Assembly (NCBI RefSeq): GCF_006337125.1
Contig: NZ_CP040887.1
Coordinates: forward strand, 558,001 to 622,000
DNA length: 64,000 nt
Reading direction: 5' to 3'
Source: Serinicoccus chungangensis
GTDB taxonomy: Bacteria; Actinomycetota; Actinomycetes; Actinomycetales; Dermatophilaceae
Part shown: positions 53,060-62,756 of the stretch, piece after piece
Position numbering within the stretch: position 1 is the stretch's first letter
Layout of the letters: each line of letters opens with the position of its first letter
Position numbers and translations under genes: made by a program
Notes under the pieces: model-generated
What the model was told of the DNA's origin: nothing
The model's input: the letters and a program-made list of their open reading frames with translations, nothing else
Database searches by the model: none

Positions 53060-53179
53060 AGAGGGCACATCACGTTTTGGTAACGCCGTCCGGCCCCCGA
53101 TCGTCGACGATCATCCCTGCCGGGCCCCCTGCATCCCTGCGACAGCGACGGCGCCAACCCGACCGAGGAAGTTGTGCCC

Positions 53180-54109
53180 ATGCCCCATGCCCCCCTGACC
53201 GACGACCAGAACGTCCGCCACTCGCGCGGTCGCCGGATGAGCCCGGCGGCCATCGCCGTGACCGCGTCCATCGCCGCCGGCTCTCTCGGCCTGGCGACCT
53301 ACGCCGCCACGGCTGGCGCCGGCACCTCGGAGGCCTCCACCTCGGAGGAGGCGCTGCGCGCGTCGGTCGGGCAGTTCTCCCCGACGGTGGCCGCGGACGC
53401 GGTCGCCGCCCTGAGCGACACCGCGGCCGAGGAGTCCACCGGCATGTTCGCGCAGATGAAGCAGATGCGCGCGGACCAGGCGGCCGCCCTGGGGGTGTCC
53501 ACCGGTGTCCGCGACGAGAGCCTCGCGACGGTCCAGGACCAGGCCGAGCGCATCGCGCAGGAGCGCGCCGAGAAGAAGCGGGCCGCTGCCGAGAAGGCCG
53601 CCGAGAAGGCCGCTGCCGAGCAGGCTGCCGCCGAGGCCGCCGCGGCGGAGCAGGCTGCCGCCGAGCAGGCCGCCGCGGAGCAGGCAGCGGCCGAGGCGGC
53701 CGCCGCCGAGCGCGCGGAGCAGGAGCAGGCCGCCTCCCGCAGCCAGGAGCGCGCCGCCCAGCCGCAGCCGCAGCCCGAGCCGGAGCCGCAGCCCGCGCCC
53801 GTCTACAGCGGCGACGCCCGCGGGATCGCGCAGTCGATGCTCGGCAGCTACGGCTGGGGCATGGACCAGTGGGGCTGCCTCGACTCGCTGTGGCAGAAGG
53901 AGTCGGGCTGGAACCACACGGCGATGAACCCCAGCTCGGGGGCCTACGGCATCCCGCAGTCGCTGCCCGGCAGCAAGATGGCCACCGCCGGTGCGGACTG
54001 GCAGACCAACCCGGCCACCCAGATCGAGTGGGGCCTGGGCTACATCTCGGGCCGCTACGGGTCGCCGTGCGCCGCGTGGGCGCACTCCCAGGCCGTGAAC
54101 TGGTACTGA
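53180..54109 (+). CDS. Secreted transglycosylase-like protein with Ala/Glu coiled coil
   Basis: The ATG at 53180 is preferred to a GTG at 53174 because GAGGAA is 9 bases before the ATG but only 3 before the GTG. The 309-residue product has a membrane-targeting segment (AAIAVTASIAAGSLGLATYA), a helical part, a coiled coil of Ala/Glu/Gln repeats (AAAEQAAAEAAAAEQ, about 125-190), a Pro/Gln linker, and a C-terminal lysozyme-like domain with catalytic Glu in SLWQKESGWNHTAMNPSSGA and YGIPQSLPGSKM. It probably cleaves peptidoglycan outside the cell. Confidence 0.88.
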   Translation: MPHAPLTDDQNVRHSRGRRMSPAAIAVTASIAAGSLGLATYAATAGAGTSEASTSEEALRASVGQFSPTVAADAVAALSDTAAEESTGMFAQMKQMRADQAAALGVSTGVRDESLATVQDQAERIAQERAEKKRAAAEKAAEKAAAEQAAAEAAAAEQAAAEQAAAEQAAAEAAAAERAEQEQAASRSQERAAQPQPQPEPEPQPAPVYSGDARGIAQSMLGSYGWGMDQWGCLDSLWQKESGWNHTAMNPSSGAYGIPQSLPGSKMATAGADWQTNPATQIEWGLGYISGRYGSPCAAWAHSQAVNWY

Positions 54110-54135
54110 TCCACCCACCGGTCTCCGGTACCTCG

Positions 54136-54170
54136 CAGCACCCTCGGTCGCGCCGCGACCGGGGGTGCTG
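54136..54170 (+). terminator. Terminator after the transglycosylase gene
   Basis: A 16-bp stem with one wobble (CAGCACCCTCGGTCGC with GCGACCGGGGGTGCTG) and a GCC loop. Confidence 0.7.
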
Positions 54171-54172
54171 TC

Positions 54173-54994
54173 ATGCTCACCTGCGTGGGCAGTGACATCG
54201 TGGACGAGGGTTCCCGCCGCGCGCGCCAGGTCGCGGACCATCCCTGGCTGGAGAAGCTGGCACGGATCGGCTTCGCGGCGAGCGGGCTCATCCACCTGTC
54301 GCTGGGATGGATCGCCGGGCGGGTGGCCCTGGGGGGCGGGGGCGAGGCCGACACCAGCGGCGCCATCGCCACGGTGCGCGAGGCGCCCGCGGGGCCGGTG
54401 CTGCTGTGGTTCTGCGTGGTCGGCTTCCTCGCGCTGGCGCTCTTCCAGATCCTCGAGGGCACGGTGGGCAGCCGGGAGCTCGGTGACCGGGTCAAGGCGG
54501 TCGGCAAGGGGGTCCTGTATGCCGCGCTGGGGGTCGTCTCCGTGCGCTTCGCGACCGGGGGCGGCAGCTCGGGGGGAGGGGAGTCCAGCGCCGACCTGAC
54601 CCAGCGGGTCATGGAGATGCCCGGTGGCCGGCTGATCGTCGGTGCCGTCGCCCTGGGTGTCCTCGGGGTCGCGGGCTACCACGTCTACAAGGGCCTCACC
54701 CAGAAGTTCCTGGAGGACCTCGCCGCGACCGGTGGGGGCAACCTCGGCACGGGGGTCAAGGTCGCCGGGACGGTGGGCTACACCGCCAAGGGCGTCGCGC
54801 TGCTCATCGTCGGCGGGCTCTTCGGGCTCGCGGCGTGGCAGGCCGACCCGGAGGAGGCCCAGGGCATGGACGGCGCCCTGAAGACGCTCGCCCAGCAGCC
54901 GCTGGGCACCGCGCTGCTGCTCGCCGTCGCGGTCGGGCTGGCCCTCTACGGCGTCTACAGCCTGGCCCGGGCCCGCTACGCCCGCATGGACTGA
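54173..54994 (+). CDS. DUF1206 membrane protein
   Basis: The 273-residue product has six membrane helices arranged as three related helix pairs, each opening with an AR/KG-G-like turn: LARIGFAASGLIHLSLGWIA, VKAVGKGVLYAALGVVSVRF and VGYTAKGVALLIVGGLFGLA. This is the DUF1206 triplicate layout. Function is unknown. The ATG starts 3 bases after the preceding terminator stem, so a later GTG (54185 or 54200) may be the real start. Confidence 0.85.
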   Translation: MLTCVGSDIVDEGSRRARQVADHPWLEKLARIGFAASGLIHLSLGWIAGRVALGGGGEADTSGAIATVREAPAGPVLLWFCVVGFLALALFQILEGTVGSRELGDRVKAVGKGVLYAALGVVSVRFATGGGSSGGGESSADLTQRVMEMPGGRLIVGAVALGVLGVAGYHVYKGLTQKFLEDLAATGGGNLGTGVKVAGTVGYTAKGVALLIVGGLFGLAAWQADPEEAQGMDGALKTLAQQPLGTALLLAVAVGLALYGVYSLARARYARMD

Positions 54995-55007
54995 GGTCGC
55001 CCCCGCG

Positions 55008-56072
55008 TCACGGGCCGAGCAGCGCCCGGACGTCGGCGAGGACGCCGTCGTCGAGGGCCGTCGGCCCGCCCACGAGGTGCACGGCGGTCGGCCGGGTCTC
55101 GACCAGGGCCCGTTCGGTGACGGAGGGCACGGCATACCGTCGGGAGAGCAGCAGCGGGGCCTGCCGGGTCGCCGCCAGCGCCGAGACCGAGAGGGAGTCG
55201 GCGAAGCCCTCTCCCGAGGCGAGGTAGGCCTCGCCGCCGGCCCTCCGGCCCTCGAAGAGCGCGGCGGCCGTCTCGTACCTCGTGCTGCCCTTGACCCGGG
55301 TGACGGGGGCGATCGCCTCGAGCTCGAGGGCCACGTCCGCGGAGACGCCGTTCTCGCCGCCCACGACCGTGATCGAGCCGGGGGCCAGGGCCTCCAGCGC
55401 GGCGCGGGTCTCCGGCGGCAGCTCGTCGAGCCGGGTGAGGAGCACCGGGGCGCCCTCCGCCCCGGCCCGTGCCGACGCCGCCAGCGCGTCGGGCATCATC
55501 GGCGGCAAGGGGGGCTCGGGGAAGATCGCCTCGCCCGAGGCCACGAAGACGGTGTCGACCCCCGGCCCGAAGGTCGCGGCCAGGACGGCCGCGGTGCCGT
55601 AGCGGTTGCGTCCGAAGGCGAGCACCGGCTGGATGCCCATCTCGAGGAGCTCCTCGTCGACGGTCGGGAGGATGACGGCGGGTCCGCCGAGGATCACCGC
55701 CTGCGACGGGGCCAGCTCCTGCAGGGCTTCCCGCGTGGCCTCGGGGACGCCGGTGCCGCGGACGAGCAGGACGGGCGCCGGCCCGCTCGGACCGCCGTCC
55801 ACGAGGTCGGGGAAGACGCCGCTAGCGGCGGTGGCCCCCGCCGCGACGGCGTCGGCCCCCTGCGCGTAGTCCTGGCCGTTCGCCAGGAAGACGGTGTCGA
55901 CACCCTCGGGGAACTGCGCCGCGATGAGGGCGGCGGTGGCGAACCGGTCGCCCCCCGCCAGCCGGTCCACCACGACGGCATCCTCCCGGTCGGGGGTCGC
56001 GACCGCCGGCGTGGTGCCCAGCAGGGCCACCAGGGACAGCGCGATGAGGGCGCGACGGTGCGCAGCAGGCAT
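55008..56072 (-). CDS. Secreted protein of three cell-wall-binding type 2 repeats
   Basis: The 354-residue product has a signal peptide (LIALSLVALLGTTPAVA) followed by three CWB2 repeats (about 35-130, 130-240, 245-354). Each has a 'RYxTA' or 'RFATAALIA' helix, a FLANGQDYAQGADAV- or YLASGEGFADSLSVS-like loop, APVLLVR/APVLLTR strands and AVILGGPAVI/ITVVGGENGV. Such repeats hold proteins on teichoic-type wall polymers, so this may be a ligand of the polymer made by the 33-46 kb island. No catalytic domain is present. GAGGAG lies 5 bases before the ATG. Confidence 0.9.
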   Translation of the reverse strand: MPAAHRRALIALSLVALLGTTPAVATPDREDAVVVDRLAGGDRFATAALIAAQFPEGVDTVFLANGQDYAQGADAVAAGATAASGVFPDLVDGGPSGPAPVLLVRGTGVPEATREALQELAPSQAVILGGPAVILPTVDEELLEMGIQPVLAFGRNRYGTAAVLAATFGPGVDTVFVASGEAIFPEPPLPPMMPDALAASARAGAEGAPVLLTRLDELPPETRAALEALAPGSITVVGGENGVSADVALELEAIAPVTRVKGSTRYETAAALFEGRRAGGEAYLASGEGFADSLSVSALAATRQAPLLLSRRYAVPSVTERALVETRPTAVHLVGGPTALDDGVLADVRALLGP

Positions 56073-56167
56073 GGGAGCTCCTCTCGACGGAGGGCCCTTC
56101 GTCGTCCCCCCGAGGGCGGAGCGTAGCCGAGCGACGCGGCATACCTGCTCGTCCGGGCCGTGGACGG

Positions 56168-57412
56168 TCAGGAGCGCGCGTCGCCGACCCGGGCGCCCCG
56201 GACCGGGGAGAGGGCGGCGACCACGGTCGCGACGAGGAAGACCAGGGCGGCCAGGGCGAGCGCACCGCGGTGGCCGATCCCGGCGGCGAGCAGGCCGCCG
56301 AGCAGGGCCCCGACGACGGCGACCGAACGGTTCACGGTGCGCCGTGAGGCGTTCACCCGACCGAGCAGCTCGCGAGGGGTCCGGGCCTGCCAGTACCCCA
56401 TCTCGTTGGGGTCCTCGAGCCCCATGGCGAACCCGTAGAGCGCCTGCGCGGCGCCCAGCACGACGAGGGCCGTGGCCGGACCGCGCTCGGCGGGGGTGAG
56501 CAGCGCGAGGACCCAGGCCAGGGTGCAGAGCAGCCGGCCCAGGATCATGGCGTCCCCCTCGCCGACCCGCCGGCCGACTACCGGCGCGACGAGGGCCCCG
56601 ACGACGCCTCCGGCACCGGCCGCGGCCAGCACCAGGCCGTAGCCGGTGGCGCCGAGCCCCAGGGCCCGCAGCGCGAACAGGCCGAGCACGGTGATGGCGA
56701 TGCTGTTGGCGAGGAACCACACGTGGGTCGACACCGCGAGCGGCGCCAGGGTGCGGTGGCCGTAGAGGAAGCGCAGCCCGGTGAGGATCTCGGTCCCCAT
56801 CGCGCGGCGCGGTGCCGGCTCCGGCGGGGACTCCTGCACGGGGGTACGGCTCACCAGCAGGCCTGCCGCGACCCTGGCCACGCCGCCCAGGAGGAGGGCC
56901 GACCCCGCACCGGACGCGGCGACCAGCGCACCCGCGGCCGGCGGACCGACCGACTGGGCGACGGTCATGGACTGGCCGAGCCGGGCGTTGGCGAGGACCA
57001 GCACGTGGTGGGGCACGAGGTCGGGCAGGACGGACTGCTCGGCGGCGGCACCGAAGACGGCGAAGGACCCCGCCACCAGGACGAGGGCGACCACCAGCCC
57101 TACCGTGAGGACGTCCAGCCACCACAGGAGCGCCAGCAGCAGCAGGACCGTCCCCTGGGCGAGGTGCGCGACGACCAGGGTCGGCCGGCGCCGCCAGCGG
57201 TCCACCAGCGCGCCGGCGAGCAGCCCGACCAGCAGGTAGGGGGCGAACTGCGCCGCCCGGACGACACCCACCTCGACCGGGCCGGCCCCCAGGTCGCGGA
57301 TGACCAGGACGTCGAGCCCCAGGCTGGTCGTCGACAGCGCGACGAAGCCGAGGGTGCTGGCGGTCCAGAACCGGGCGAAGCCGGTGGGCCGGGCCTCGGC
57401 CGCGGGCGTCAC
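56168..57412 (-). CDS. MFS transporter
   Basis: The 414-residue product has 12 membrane helices. The loop after helix 2 reads [16 protein letters not shown], the MFS motif A, and the domain linker contains [20 protein letters not shown]. It looks like the MFS_3/enterobactin-exporter-like group, so it is probably a small-molecule exporter; the substrate is unknown. The GTG overlaps the coaA stop (GTGA), so it is co-transcribed with coaA. Confidence 0.9.
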   Translation of the reverse strand: MTPAAEARPTGFARFWTASTLGFVALSTTSLGLDVLVIRDLGAGPVEVGVVRAAQFAPYLLVGLLAGALVDRWRRRPTLVVAHLAQGTVLLLLALLWWLDVLTVGLVVALVLVAGSFAVFGAAAEQSVLPDLVPHHVLVLANARLGQSMTVAQSVGPPAAGALVAASGAGSALLLGGVARVAAGLLVSRTPVQESPPEPAPRRAMGTEILTGLRFLYGHRTLAPLAVSTHVWFLANSIAITVLGLFALRALGLGATGYGLVLAAAGAGGVVGALVAPVVGRRVGEGDAMILGRLLCTLAWVLALLTPAERGPATALVVLGAAQALYGFAMGLEDPNEMGYWQARTPRELLGRVNASRRTVNRSVAVVGALLGGLLAAGIGHRGALALAALVFLVATVVAALSPVRGARVGDARS

Positions 57413-58365
57413 AGCCGGCGCAGCCGGACCCGGTCGACGCTGTGGTCGGCCCCCTTGAGCAGCACCAGCCGGGCCCTGCTGCGGGTCGGCAGGATGTTGT
57501 CGACGAGGTTGGGGGCGTTGATGGTGTCCCAGATGTTCTCGGCGATGTCCACGGCCGCGTCGTCGGTGAGCGTGGCGTAGCGGTGGAAGTGCGAGTCGGG
57601 GTCGGCGAAGGCGGTGCGCCGCAGCTCGAGGAAGCGCTCGACGTACCACCTCTTGATGTCGCCCGCGTGCGCGTCGACGTAGACCGAGAAGTCGAAGAAG
57701 TCGCTGACCGCCAGCCCGGCCCGGCCGTTGTCGTGCGCGCGCGGCGGCTGCAGCACGTTGAGGCCCTCCACGATGAGGACGTCGGGGCGGCGGACGACGG
57801 TGTGCTCGCCGGGCACGATGTCGTAGACCAGGTGGCTGTAGACCGGCGCGGTCACCTCCGCCTTGCCGGCCTTGACCTCGCTGACGAAGCGCAGCAGGGC
57901 GCGGCGGTCGTAGGACTCGGGGAACCCCTTGCGCGGCATGAGGTTGCGGCGGGCCAACACCTCGTTGGGGAAGAGGAAGCCGTCGGTGGTCACCAGGTCG
58001 ACCTGGGGCCGGGACTCCCATCGGGAGATGAGCTCCTGGAGGATGCGCGCCGTCGTCGACTTGCCCACGGCCACCGACCCCGCCACCCCGATGACGAACG
58101 GGGTGCGCTCGTGGCCCTCGTCGAGGAAGTCGCTGGTGACCTGGTGCAGCCGCCCGGTGGCGCGCTCGTAGAAGGACAGCAGCCGGCTGATGGGCAGGTA
58201 GACCTGCTCGATCTCGGCCAGGTCCAGCCGCTCCCCGAGGCCACGGAGGCGCTCGACGTCGGCGGCGTCCAGCTGCATGGGATGCTCCTCGCGCAGCCGG
58301 GCCCAGTCGTCGCGGTCGAGCTCCACGTAGGGGGAGGGGATGGCGGTGCTGCCCGGCGAACCCAT
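57409..58365 (-). CDS. coaA: Type I pantothenate kinase
   Basis: The 318-residue product phosphorylates pantothenate, the first step of coenzyme A synthesis. The P-loop [20 protein letters not shown] is near residues 95-114; [32 protein letters not shown] and [14 protein letters not shown] are family motifs. ATG at 58365 has CACAAT 6 bases upstream. It is divergent from glmS. Confidence 0.96.
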   Translation of the reverse strand: MGSPGSTAIPSPYVELDRDDWARLREEHPMQLDAADVERLRGLGERLDLAEIEQVYLPISRLLSFYERATGRLHQVTSDFLDEGHERTPFVIGVAGSVAVGKSTTARILQELISRWESRPQVDLVTTDGFLFPNEVLARRNLMPRKGFPESYDRRALLRFVSEVKAGKAEVTAPVYSHLVYDIVPGEHTVVRRPDVLIVEGLNVLQPPRAHDNGRAGLAVSDFFDFSVYVDAHAGDIKRWYVERFLELRRTAFADPDSHFHRYATLTDDAAVDIAENIWDTINAPNLVDNILPTRSRARLVLLKGADHSVDRVRLRRL

Positions 58366-58371
58366 GGGGGC

Positions 58372-58377
58372 ATTGTG
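58372..58377 (-). promoter_or_regulatory. -10 box CACAAT for coaA (leaderless type)
   Basis: CACAAT on the minus strand, 6 bases, ATG at 58365. Confidence 0.45.
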
Positions 58378-58438
58378 CCAAGACGGACGGTATGACGTGC
58401 CGGAGCCCGAGGATGCCGTCGCCGGGGGCCACGGCACG

Positions 58439-58444
58439 TAGGCT
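58439..58444 (+). promoter_or_regulatory. -10 box TAGGCT for glmS (leaderless type)
   Basis: TAGGCT, 7 bases, ATG at 58452. No glmS ribozyme or long leader is possible in this spacer. Confidence 0.5.
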
Positions 58445-58451
58445 TGAGCCC

Positions 58452-60311
58452 ATGTGCGGAATCGTCGGATACGTCGGGCCACGGACGAGCGAGAAGGCTC
58501 TCGGCGTCGTCATGGAGGGCCTCGGCAGGCTGGAGTACCGCGGCTACGACTCGGCGGGGGTGGCGGTCGTCGAGGACGGCGGCGTCCAGACCCGCAAGCG
58601 GGCCGGCAAGCTGGCCAACCTGGAGCAGGCGCTGGCCGACGCCCCGCTGCCGCAGACCGCCACCGCGATCGGCCACACCCGGTGGGCCACCCACGGCGGT
58701 CCCACCGACGCCAACGCTCATCCGCACCGCGGGGGAGCCGACGGCAAGCTCGCCCTGGTCCACAACGGCATCATCGAGAACTTCCACGCCCTCAAGGGCG
58801 GCCTGCTCGAGGACGGGGTGGCCTTCACCTCCGAGACCGACACCGAGGTCGTGGCGCACCTCGTCGAGCGCGCCTTCGCCCGCGCCGGCGACCTCACCGA
58901 CGCGATGCGCGAGGTCGTCGGCACCCTGGAGGGGGCCTTCACCCTGCTGGCGGTGCACGCCGACCAGCCCGAGGTCGTCGTCGGCGCCCGGCGCAACAGC
59001 CCGCTCGTCGTCGGCCTGGGGGAGGGGGAGAACTACCTCGGCTCCGACGTGGCGGCCTTCATCGGGCACACCCGGCAGGCGCTTGAGCTGGGGCAGGACC
59101 AGATCGTCACCATCTCCCCGGACACCTACTCGGTCATCAACTTCGACGGCTCCCCGAGCGACGGCAAGACCTACGAGGTCACCTGGGACGCCGCCGCCGC
59201 GGAGAAGGGCGGCTACGACACCTTCATGGAGAAGGAGATCCACGAGCAGCCGCACGCCGTCGCGGACACCCTCCTGGGCCGGACCGACGCCGACGGCAAC
59301 CTCGTGCTGGACGAGCTGCACATCCCGGTCGAGGACCTGCGGGCCGTCACCAAGATCGTCATCGTCGCGTGCGGCACGGCGTCCTACGCCGGCATGGTCG
59401 CGAAGTACGCCATCGAGCGCTGGACCCGCATCCCCGTCGAGGTCGAGCTCGCCCACGAGTTCCGCTACCGCGACCCCGTGGTGGACGAGCGCACGCTGGT
59501 CGTGTCCATCTCGCAGTCCGGCGAGACGATGGACACGCTCATGGCCGTCCGGCACGCGAAGGAGCTGGGCGCCAGGACCGTCTCGATCTGCAACACCCAC
59601 GGCTCGACGATCCCGCGCGAGTCCGACGCCGTGCTCTACACCCACGCCGGTCCCGAGATCGCGGTCGCCTCGACCAAGGCCTTCCTGGCCCAGATCACCG
59701 CCTCCTACATCCTCGGCCTCTACCTCAGCGCCCTGCGCGGGGAGTCCTACGGCCGCAGCGCCGCCGAGGTCATGGCCGAGCTGCAGGGCATCCCCGCCCA
59801 CATCGAGACGCTGCTCGGCACGATGGACCGGGTCGAGGAGATCGCCCACTTCATGGCCGACTCCCGCTCGGTGCTGTTCCTGGGCCGCCACGTCGGCTAC
59901 CCGGTCGCGATGGAGGGGGCGCTCAAGCTCAAGGAGCTGGCCTACATCCACGCCGAGGGCTTCGCCGCCGGCGAGCTCAAGCACGGTCCGATCGCGCTCA
60001 TCGAGCCCGGCCAGCCGGTCTTCATCGTCGTGCCCTCCCCGGACAGCGAGCACGGCCTGCACGGCAAGGTGGTCTCCAACATCCAGGAGATCCGGGCCCG
60101 CGGCGCCCGCACCCTCGTCATCGCCGAGGAGGGGGACGAGGACGTCGTGCCCTTCGCCGACGAGGTCATCCGCGTCCCGCGCACCTCCCCGCTGCTGGCC
60201 CCGCTGCTCACGGTGGTCCCGCTGCAGGTCTTCGCGCTGCACCTGTCGACCGCCAAGGGCCTGGACGTCGACCAGCCGCGCAACCTCGCCAAGTCGGTCA
60301 CGGTCGAGTAG
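58452..60311 (+). CDS. glmS: Glutamine-fructose-6-phosphate aminotransferase (isomerizing)
   Basis: The 619-residue product makes glucosamine-6-phosphate. The N-terminal glutaminase starts [11 protein letters not shown] with nucleophile Cys2 exposed after Met removal, and has [12 protein letters not shown] and [18 protein letters not shown]. Two SIS sugar-isomerase domains follow ([40 protein letters not shown]), ending in the conserved AKSVTVE. With GlmU at the other end of the window it supplies UDP-GlcNAc. Confidence 0.97.
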   Translation: MCGIVGYVGPRTSEKALGVVMEGLGRLEYRGYDSAGVAVVEDGGVQTRKRAGKLANLEQALADAPLPQTATAIGHTRWATHGGPTDANAHPHRGGADGKLALVHNGIIENFHALKGGLLEDGVAFTSETDTEVVAHLVERAFARAGDLTDAMREVVGTLEGAFTLLAVHADQPEVVVGARRNSPLVVGLGEGENYLGSDVAAFIGHTRQALELGQDQIVTISPDTYSVINFDGSPSDGKTYEVTWDAAAAEKGGYDTFMEKEIHEQPHAVADTLLGRTDADGNLVLDELHIPVEDLRAVTKIVIVACGTASYAGMVAKYAIERWTRIPVEVELAHEFRYRDPVVDERTLVVSISQSGETMDTLMAVRHAKELGARTVSICNTHGSTIPRESDAVLYTHAGPEIAVASTKAFLAQITASYILGLYLSALRGESYGRSAAEVMAELQGIPAHIETLLGTMDRVEEIAHFMADSRSVLFLGRHVGYPVAMEGALKLKELAYIHAEGFAAGELKHGPIALIEPGQPVFIVVPSPDSEHGLHGKVVSNIQEIRARGARTLVIAEEGDEDVVPFADEVIRVPRTSPLLAPLLTVVPLQVFALHLSTAKGLDVDQPRNLAKSVTVE

Positions 60312-60353
60312 GCCGGTGACGGGCGTGCCGCACGGCGCCGCGCGAGGTGCCCG

Positions 60354-60731
60354 GTGATCGTCGGGGTCGGGATCGACGTCGTCGACATCGCGCGCTTCGC
60401 CGCGCGCATCGAGGCCAACCCGCGGCTGGGCGAACGGCTCTTCACCGCCGACGAGCTCGGGCTGCGGGCCGAGTCCCTGGCGGCGCGCTTCGCCGCCAAG
60501 GAGGCGCTGGCCAAGGCGCTCGGGGCCCCCGTCGGGCTGCGGTGGACCGACGCCTGGGTGGAGCGGGACGACAGCGGTCGTCCGCACCTGCGCACCCAGG
60601 GCACGGTCCGGGACCGCGCCGACCGCCTCGGCATCACCCACCTGCACGTCTCGCTCTCGCACGACGCCGGGGTCGCCTCGGCGGTGGTCGTCGCCGAGGC
60701 CCACCCGTCCCCGATCCCGGGAGGAGACTGA
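60354..60731 (+). CDS. acpS: Holo-[acyl-carrier-protein] synthase
   Basis: The 125-residue product moves 4'-phosphopantetheine from CoA to acyl carrier protein. [14 protein letters not shown] has the Mg-binding Asp and [17 protein letters not shown] the catalytic Glu/Lys pair; [18 protein letters not shown] closes the fold. GTG start with GAGG 7 bases upstream. It lies 42 bases after glmS. Confidence 0.96.
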   Translation: MIVGVGIDVVDIARFAARIEANPRLGERLFTADELGLRAESLAARFAAKEALAKALGAPVGLRWTDAWVERDDSGRPHLRTQGTVRDRADRLGITHLHVSLSHDAGVASAVVVAEAHPSPIPGGD

Positions 60732-60732
60732 C

Positions 60733-62232
60733 ATGCTCCGGGCGTATGCCGTCCCCGACGTCCGCGCGGCCGAGGAGGAGGTGCGTGCCGGGCTCCCGGA
60801 CGGCGAGCTCATGCGGCGCGCCGCGCACGGCCTGGCGGAGGTCGTCGCCGCCCGCCGCGACGAGCGTGGCGGCGGGCCGGTCGTGGTCCTCGCCGGGCCG
60901 GGGGACAACGGCGGGGACGCCCTGCACGCCGCGGCGCTGCTGGCCGACGGCGACGACCGGGACGTGCACGTGGTCGGCATCGCCGGGCGGCTGCACGCCG
61001 GCGGTCTGGAGGCGGCGCGGCGTGCGGGCCTGCCCGTGCACGACGTCGCCCCCGACGCCGCGGAGCTCCCGGCGGCGGTGCAGGAGCTGCTCGCGGGGGC
61101 CGGTGTCGTCGTCGACGGCCTGCTCGGCATCGGTGGTCGCCCCGGTCTGCGCGGGGCCATGCGGGCCGCCGTGCAGGAGGTGCCGGGCACGGCCTACGTC
61201 GTCGCCGTCGACCTGCCCAGCGGTGCCGACCCGGACGGCGTCGCCGCGGCGGAGCACTGCGTGCGCGCCGACGAGACGGTGGCCCTGGGGATGCTCATGC
61301 CCGTGCACCTGCTGCCGCCGACCGCCGCGGCGGTGGGTGCGGTGACGCTGGTGGACATCGGCGTCGAGGTGGGGGCGACGCCGGTGGTGGAGCGGCTCGA
61401 GACCTCCGACGTGGCGGCCCGGTGGCCCGTGCCCGGCGCGGGCGACGACAAGTACCGCCGCGGGGTGCTGGGCGTCATCGCCGGCAGCGCGGAGTACCCC
61501 GGGGCCGCCGTGCTCTGCACCACCGCGGCCCTGGAGACCGGGGTGGGCATGGTGCGCTACCTGGGCCCGGGGCGCGCGGAGGACCTCGTCCTCGCCGCCT
61601 GCCCCGAGGTGGTGCCCGGGGAGGGCCGGATCCAGGCGATGGTCATGGGACCGGGGGTGCCGCTCTCCGACGGGGAGACCTCGGACCGGCGCCAGGTGCA
61701 GTGGTTCCGCCAGGCGCTGGCCAGCGACACGCCCCTCGTCGTCGACGCCGGCGCGCTGCAGCTGCTCGCGCACTGGCAGCGCACCGGGCACCTGCGCTGC
61801 GAGGCGCCGACCCTGCTCACCCCGCACGCCGGCGAGCTCGCCACGATGCTCACCGAGCTGGGCGGTCGCCCGGTCGACCGCGAGCAGGTCGAGGCCGAGC
61901 CCGTGCGGCACGCGCGGCGGGCCGCCCGGGCCACCGGTGCCGCAGTGCTCCTCAAGGGGGCCACCACGGTCGTGGCCGACCCCGACCCGGCGGTGCCGGT
62001 CCGGACCCAGGCCGACGCGCCCCCGTGGCTCGCGACCGCGGGCGCCGGTGACGTGCTGGCCGGGATCTGCGGGGCGCTGCTGGCCGCGGGGCTGCCGCCG
62101 CGGGAGGCGGGCTCCGTCGGGGCCCTCGTGCACGGGCTCGCGGCCCGCCACGCGAACCCCGGCGGACCGGTGCGGGCCACGTCGGTCGCGGGCGCGGTCG
62201 CCCCCGTCGTCGCGGCTCTGCTGCGGGACTAG
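60733..62232 (+). CDS. nnr: Bifunctional NAD(P)H-hydrate epimerase / ADP-dependent dehydratase
   Basis: The 499-residue product repairs hydrated NAD(P)H. The N-terminal epimerase domain (1-215) has VVLAGPGDNGGDALHAAALL; the C-terminal ribokinase-like dehydratase (about 225-499) has LLTPHAGELATMLTEL and LATAGAGDVLAGICGALLAA with the catalytic Asp. ATG starts two bases after the acpS stop. Its TAG stop shares the palindrome CTAG with the convergent fur gene's stop. Confidence 0.95.
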   Translation: MLRAYAVPDVRAAEEEVRAGLPDGELMRRAAHGLAEVVAARRDERGGGPVVVLAGPGDNGGDALHAAALLADGDDRDVHVVGIAGRLHAGGLEAARRAGLPVHDVAPDAAELPAAVQELLAGAGVVVDGLLGIGGRPGLRGAMRAAVQEVPGTAYVVAVDLPSGADPDGVAAAEHCVRADETVALGMLMPVHLLPPTAAAVGAVTLVDIGVEVGATPVVERLETSDVAARWPVPGAGDDKYRRGVLGVIAGSAEYPGAAVLCTTAALETGVGMVRYLGPGRAEDLVLAACPEVVPGEGRIQAMVMGPGVPLSDGETSDRRQVQWFRQALASDTPLVVDAGALQLLAHWQRTGHLRCEAPTLLTPHAGELATMLTELGGRPVDREQVEAEPVRHARRAARATGAAVLLKGATTVVADPDPAVPVRTQADAPPWLATAGAGDVLAGICGALLAAGLPPREAGSVGALVHGLAARHANPGGPVRATSVAGAVAPVVAALLRD

Positions 62233-62696
62233 CCCGGGACGCAGTCCGGGCAGGTGACCGACAGCGCGGTATGCCCGAGGTGCGGCAGGTAGCCCCGCTC
62301 CGCGAGGTGCCGGTGCGCCGGCTCGAGGACCTCGGCCGGCAGGTCGAGCACCGCCCCGCAGCCGCGGCAGGCGGCGTGGGCGTGCTCGCGCCCGGTGCCG
62401 GTGACCCGCGCGGAGAAGTGGTAGCGCGGCGGGGCGTGGTCGAGGTGCACGTGGGTGAGGATGCCCGCGGCGCACAGGTGCTCCAGCGCCCGGTACGTCG
62501 TCGCCAGGTGTGTCGCCCCCCGCTCCTGGACGGCCGCGTGGACCTCGGCGACGTCCGGGTGGCCCGGCAGGTCACCCATCGCCTCCAGGACGCGGCGGCG
62601 CGGACCCGTCAGCCGGTCCCCGCGCTCCCGGAGCAGGGCGACGGCGGCGCGCACGTCCCCGCGGGGCGCGGCCTGCGCGGGCTCGGGCGTCGGCAT
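62229..62696 (-). CDS. Fur-family metal-responsive repressor
   Basis: The 155-residue product has a winged helix (RLTGPRRRVLEAMGDLPGHP, then VAEVHAAVQERG, TTYRALEHLCAAGILTHV) and a metal-binding half with HLDHAPPRYHF, HAHAACRGCGAVLDLP and CPDC near the end. The two CxxC motifs should hold the structural zinc. Whether it senses zinc, iron or peroxide cannot be told. The ATG lies in GGTATGCCG with CACACT 6 bases upstream. Confidence 0.92.
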   Translation of the reverse strand: MPTPEPAQAAPRGDVRAAVALLRERGDRLTGPRRRVLEAMGDLPGHPDVAEVHAAVQERGATHLATTYRALEHLCAAGILTHVHLDHAPPRYHFSARVTGTGREHAHAACRGCGAVLDLPAEVLEPAHRHLAERGYLPHLGHTALSVTCPDCVPG

Positions 62697-62702
62697 ACCT
62701 CC

Positions 62703-62708
62703 AGTGTG
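62703..62708 (-). promoter_or_regulatory. -10 box CACACT for the fur-family gene (leaderless type)
   Basis: CACACT on the minus strand, 6 bases, ATG at 62696. Confidence 0.4.
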
Positions 62709-62744
62709 CCTGATGCGGGCTGCCGCCCGGGTCGGCCACGTTGC

Positions 62745-62750
62745 TAGGTT
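62745..62750 (+). promoter_or_regulatory. -10 box TAGGTT for the VOC gene (leaderless type)
   Basis: TAGGTT, 6 bases, ATG at 62757; the same box and gap as before the isoprenyl transferase gene. Confidence 0.5.
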
Positions 62751-62756
62751 GAGGGC

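Noticed and set aside
52972..53179. c-di-AMP (ydaO) riboswitch before the transglycosylase gene
   Set aside because: The conserved GGGGGACCCA-type core and other consensus blocks are not present.
58378..58451. glmS ribozyme
   Set aside because: Only 86 bases separate the coaA and glmS starts and the -10 box is 7 bases from the ATG, leaving no room for the ribozyme.
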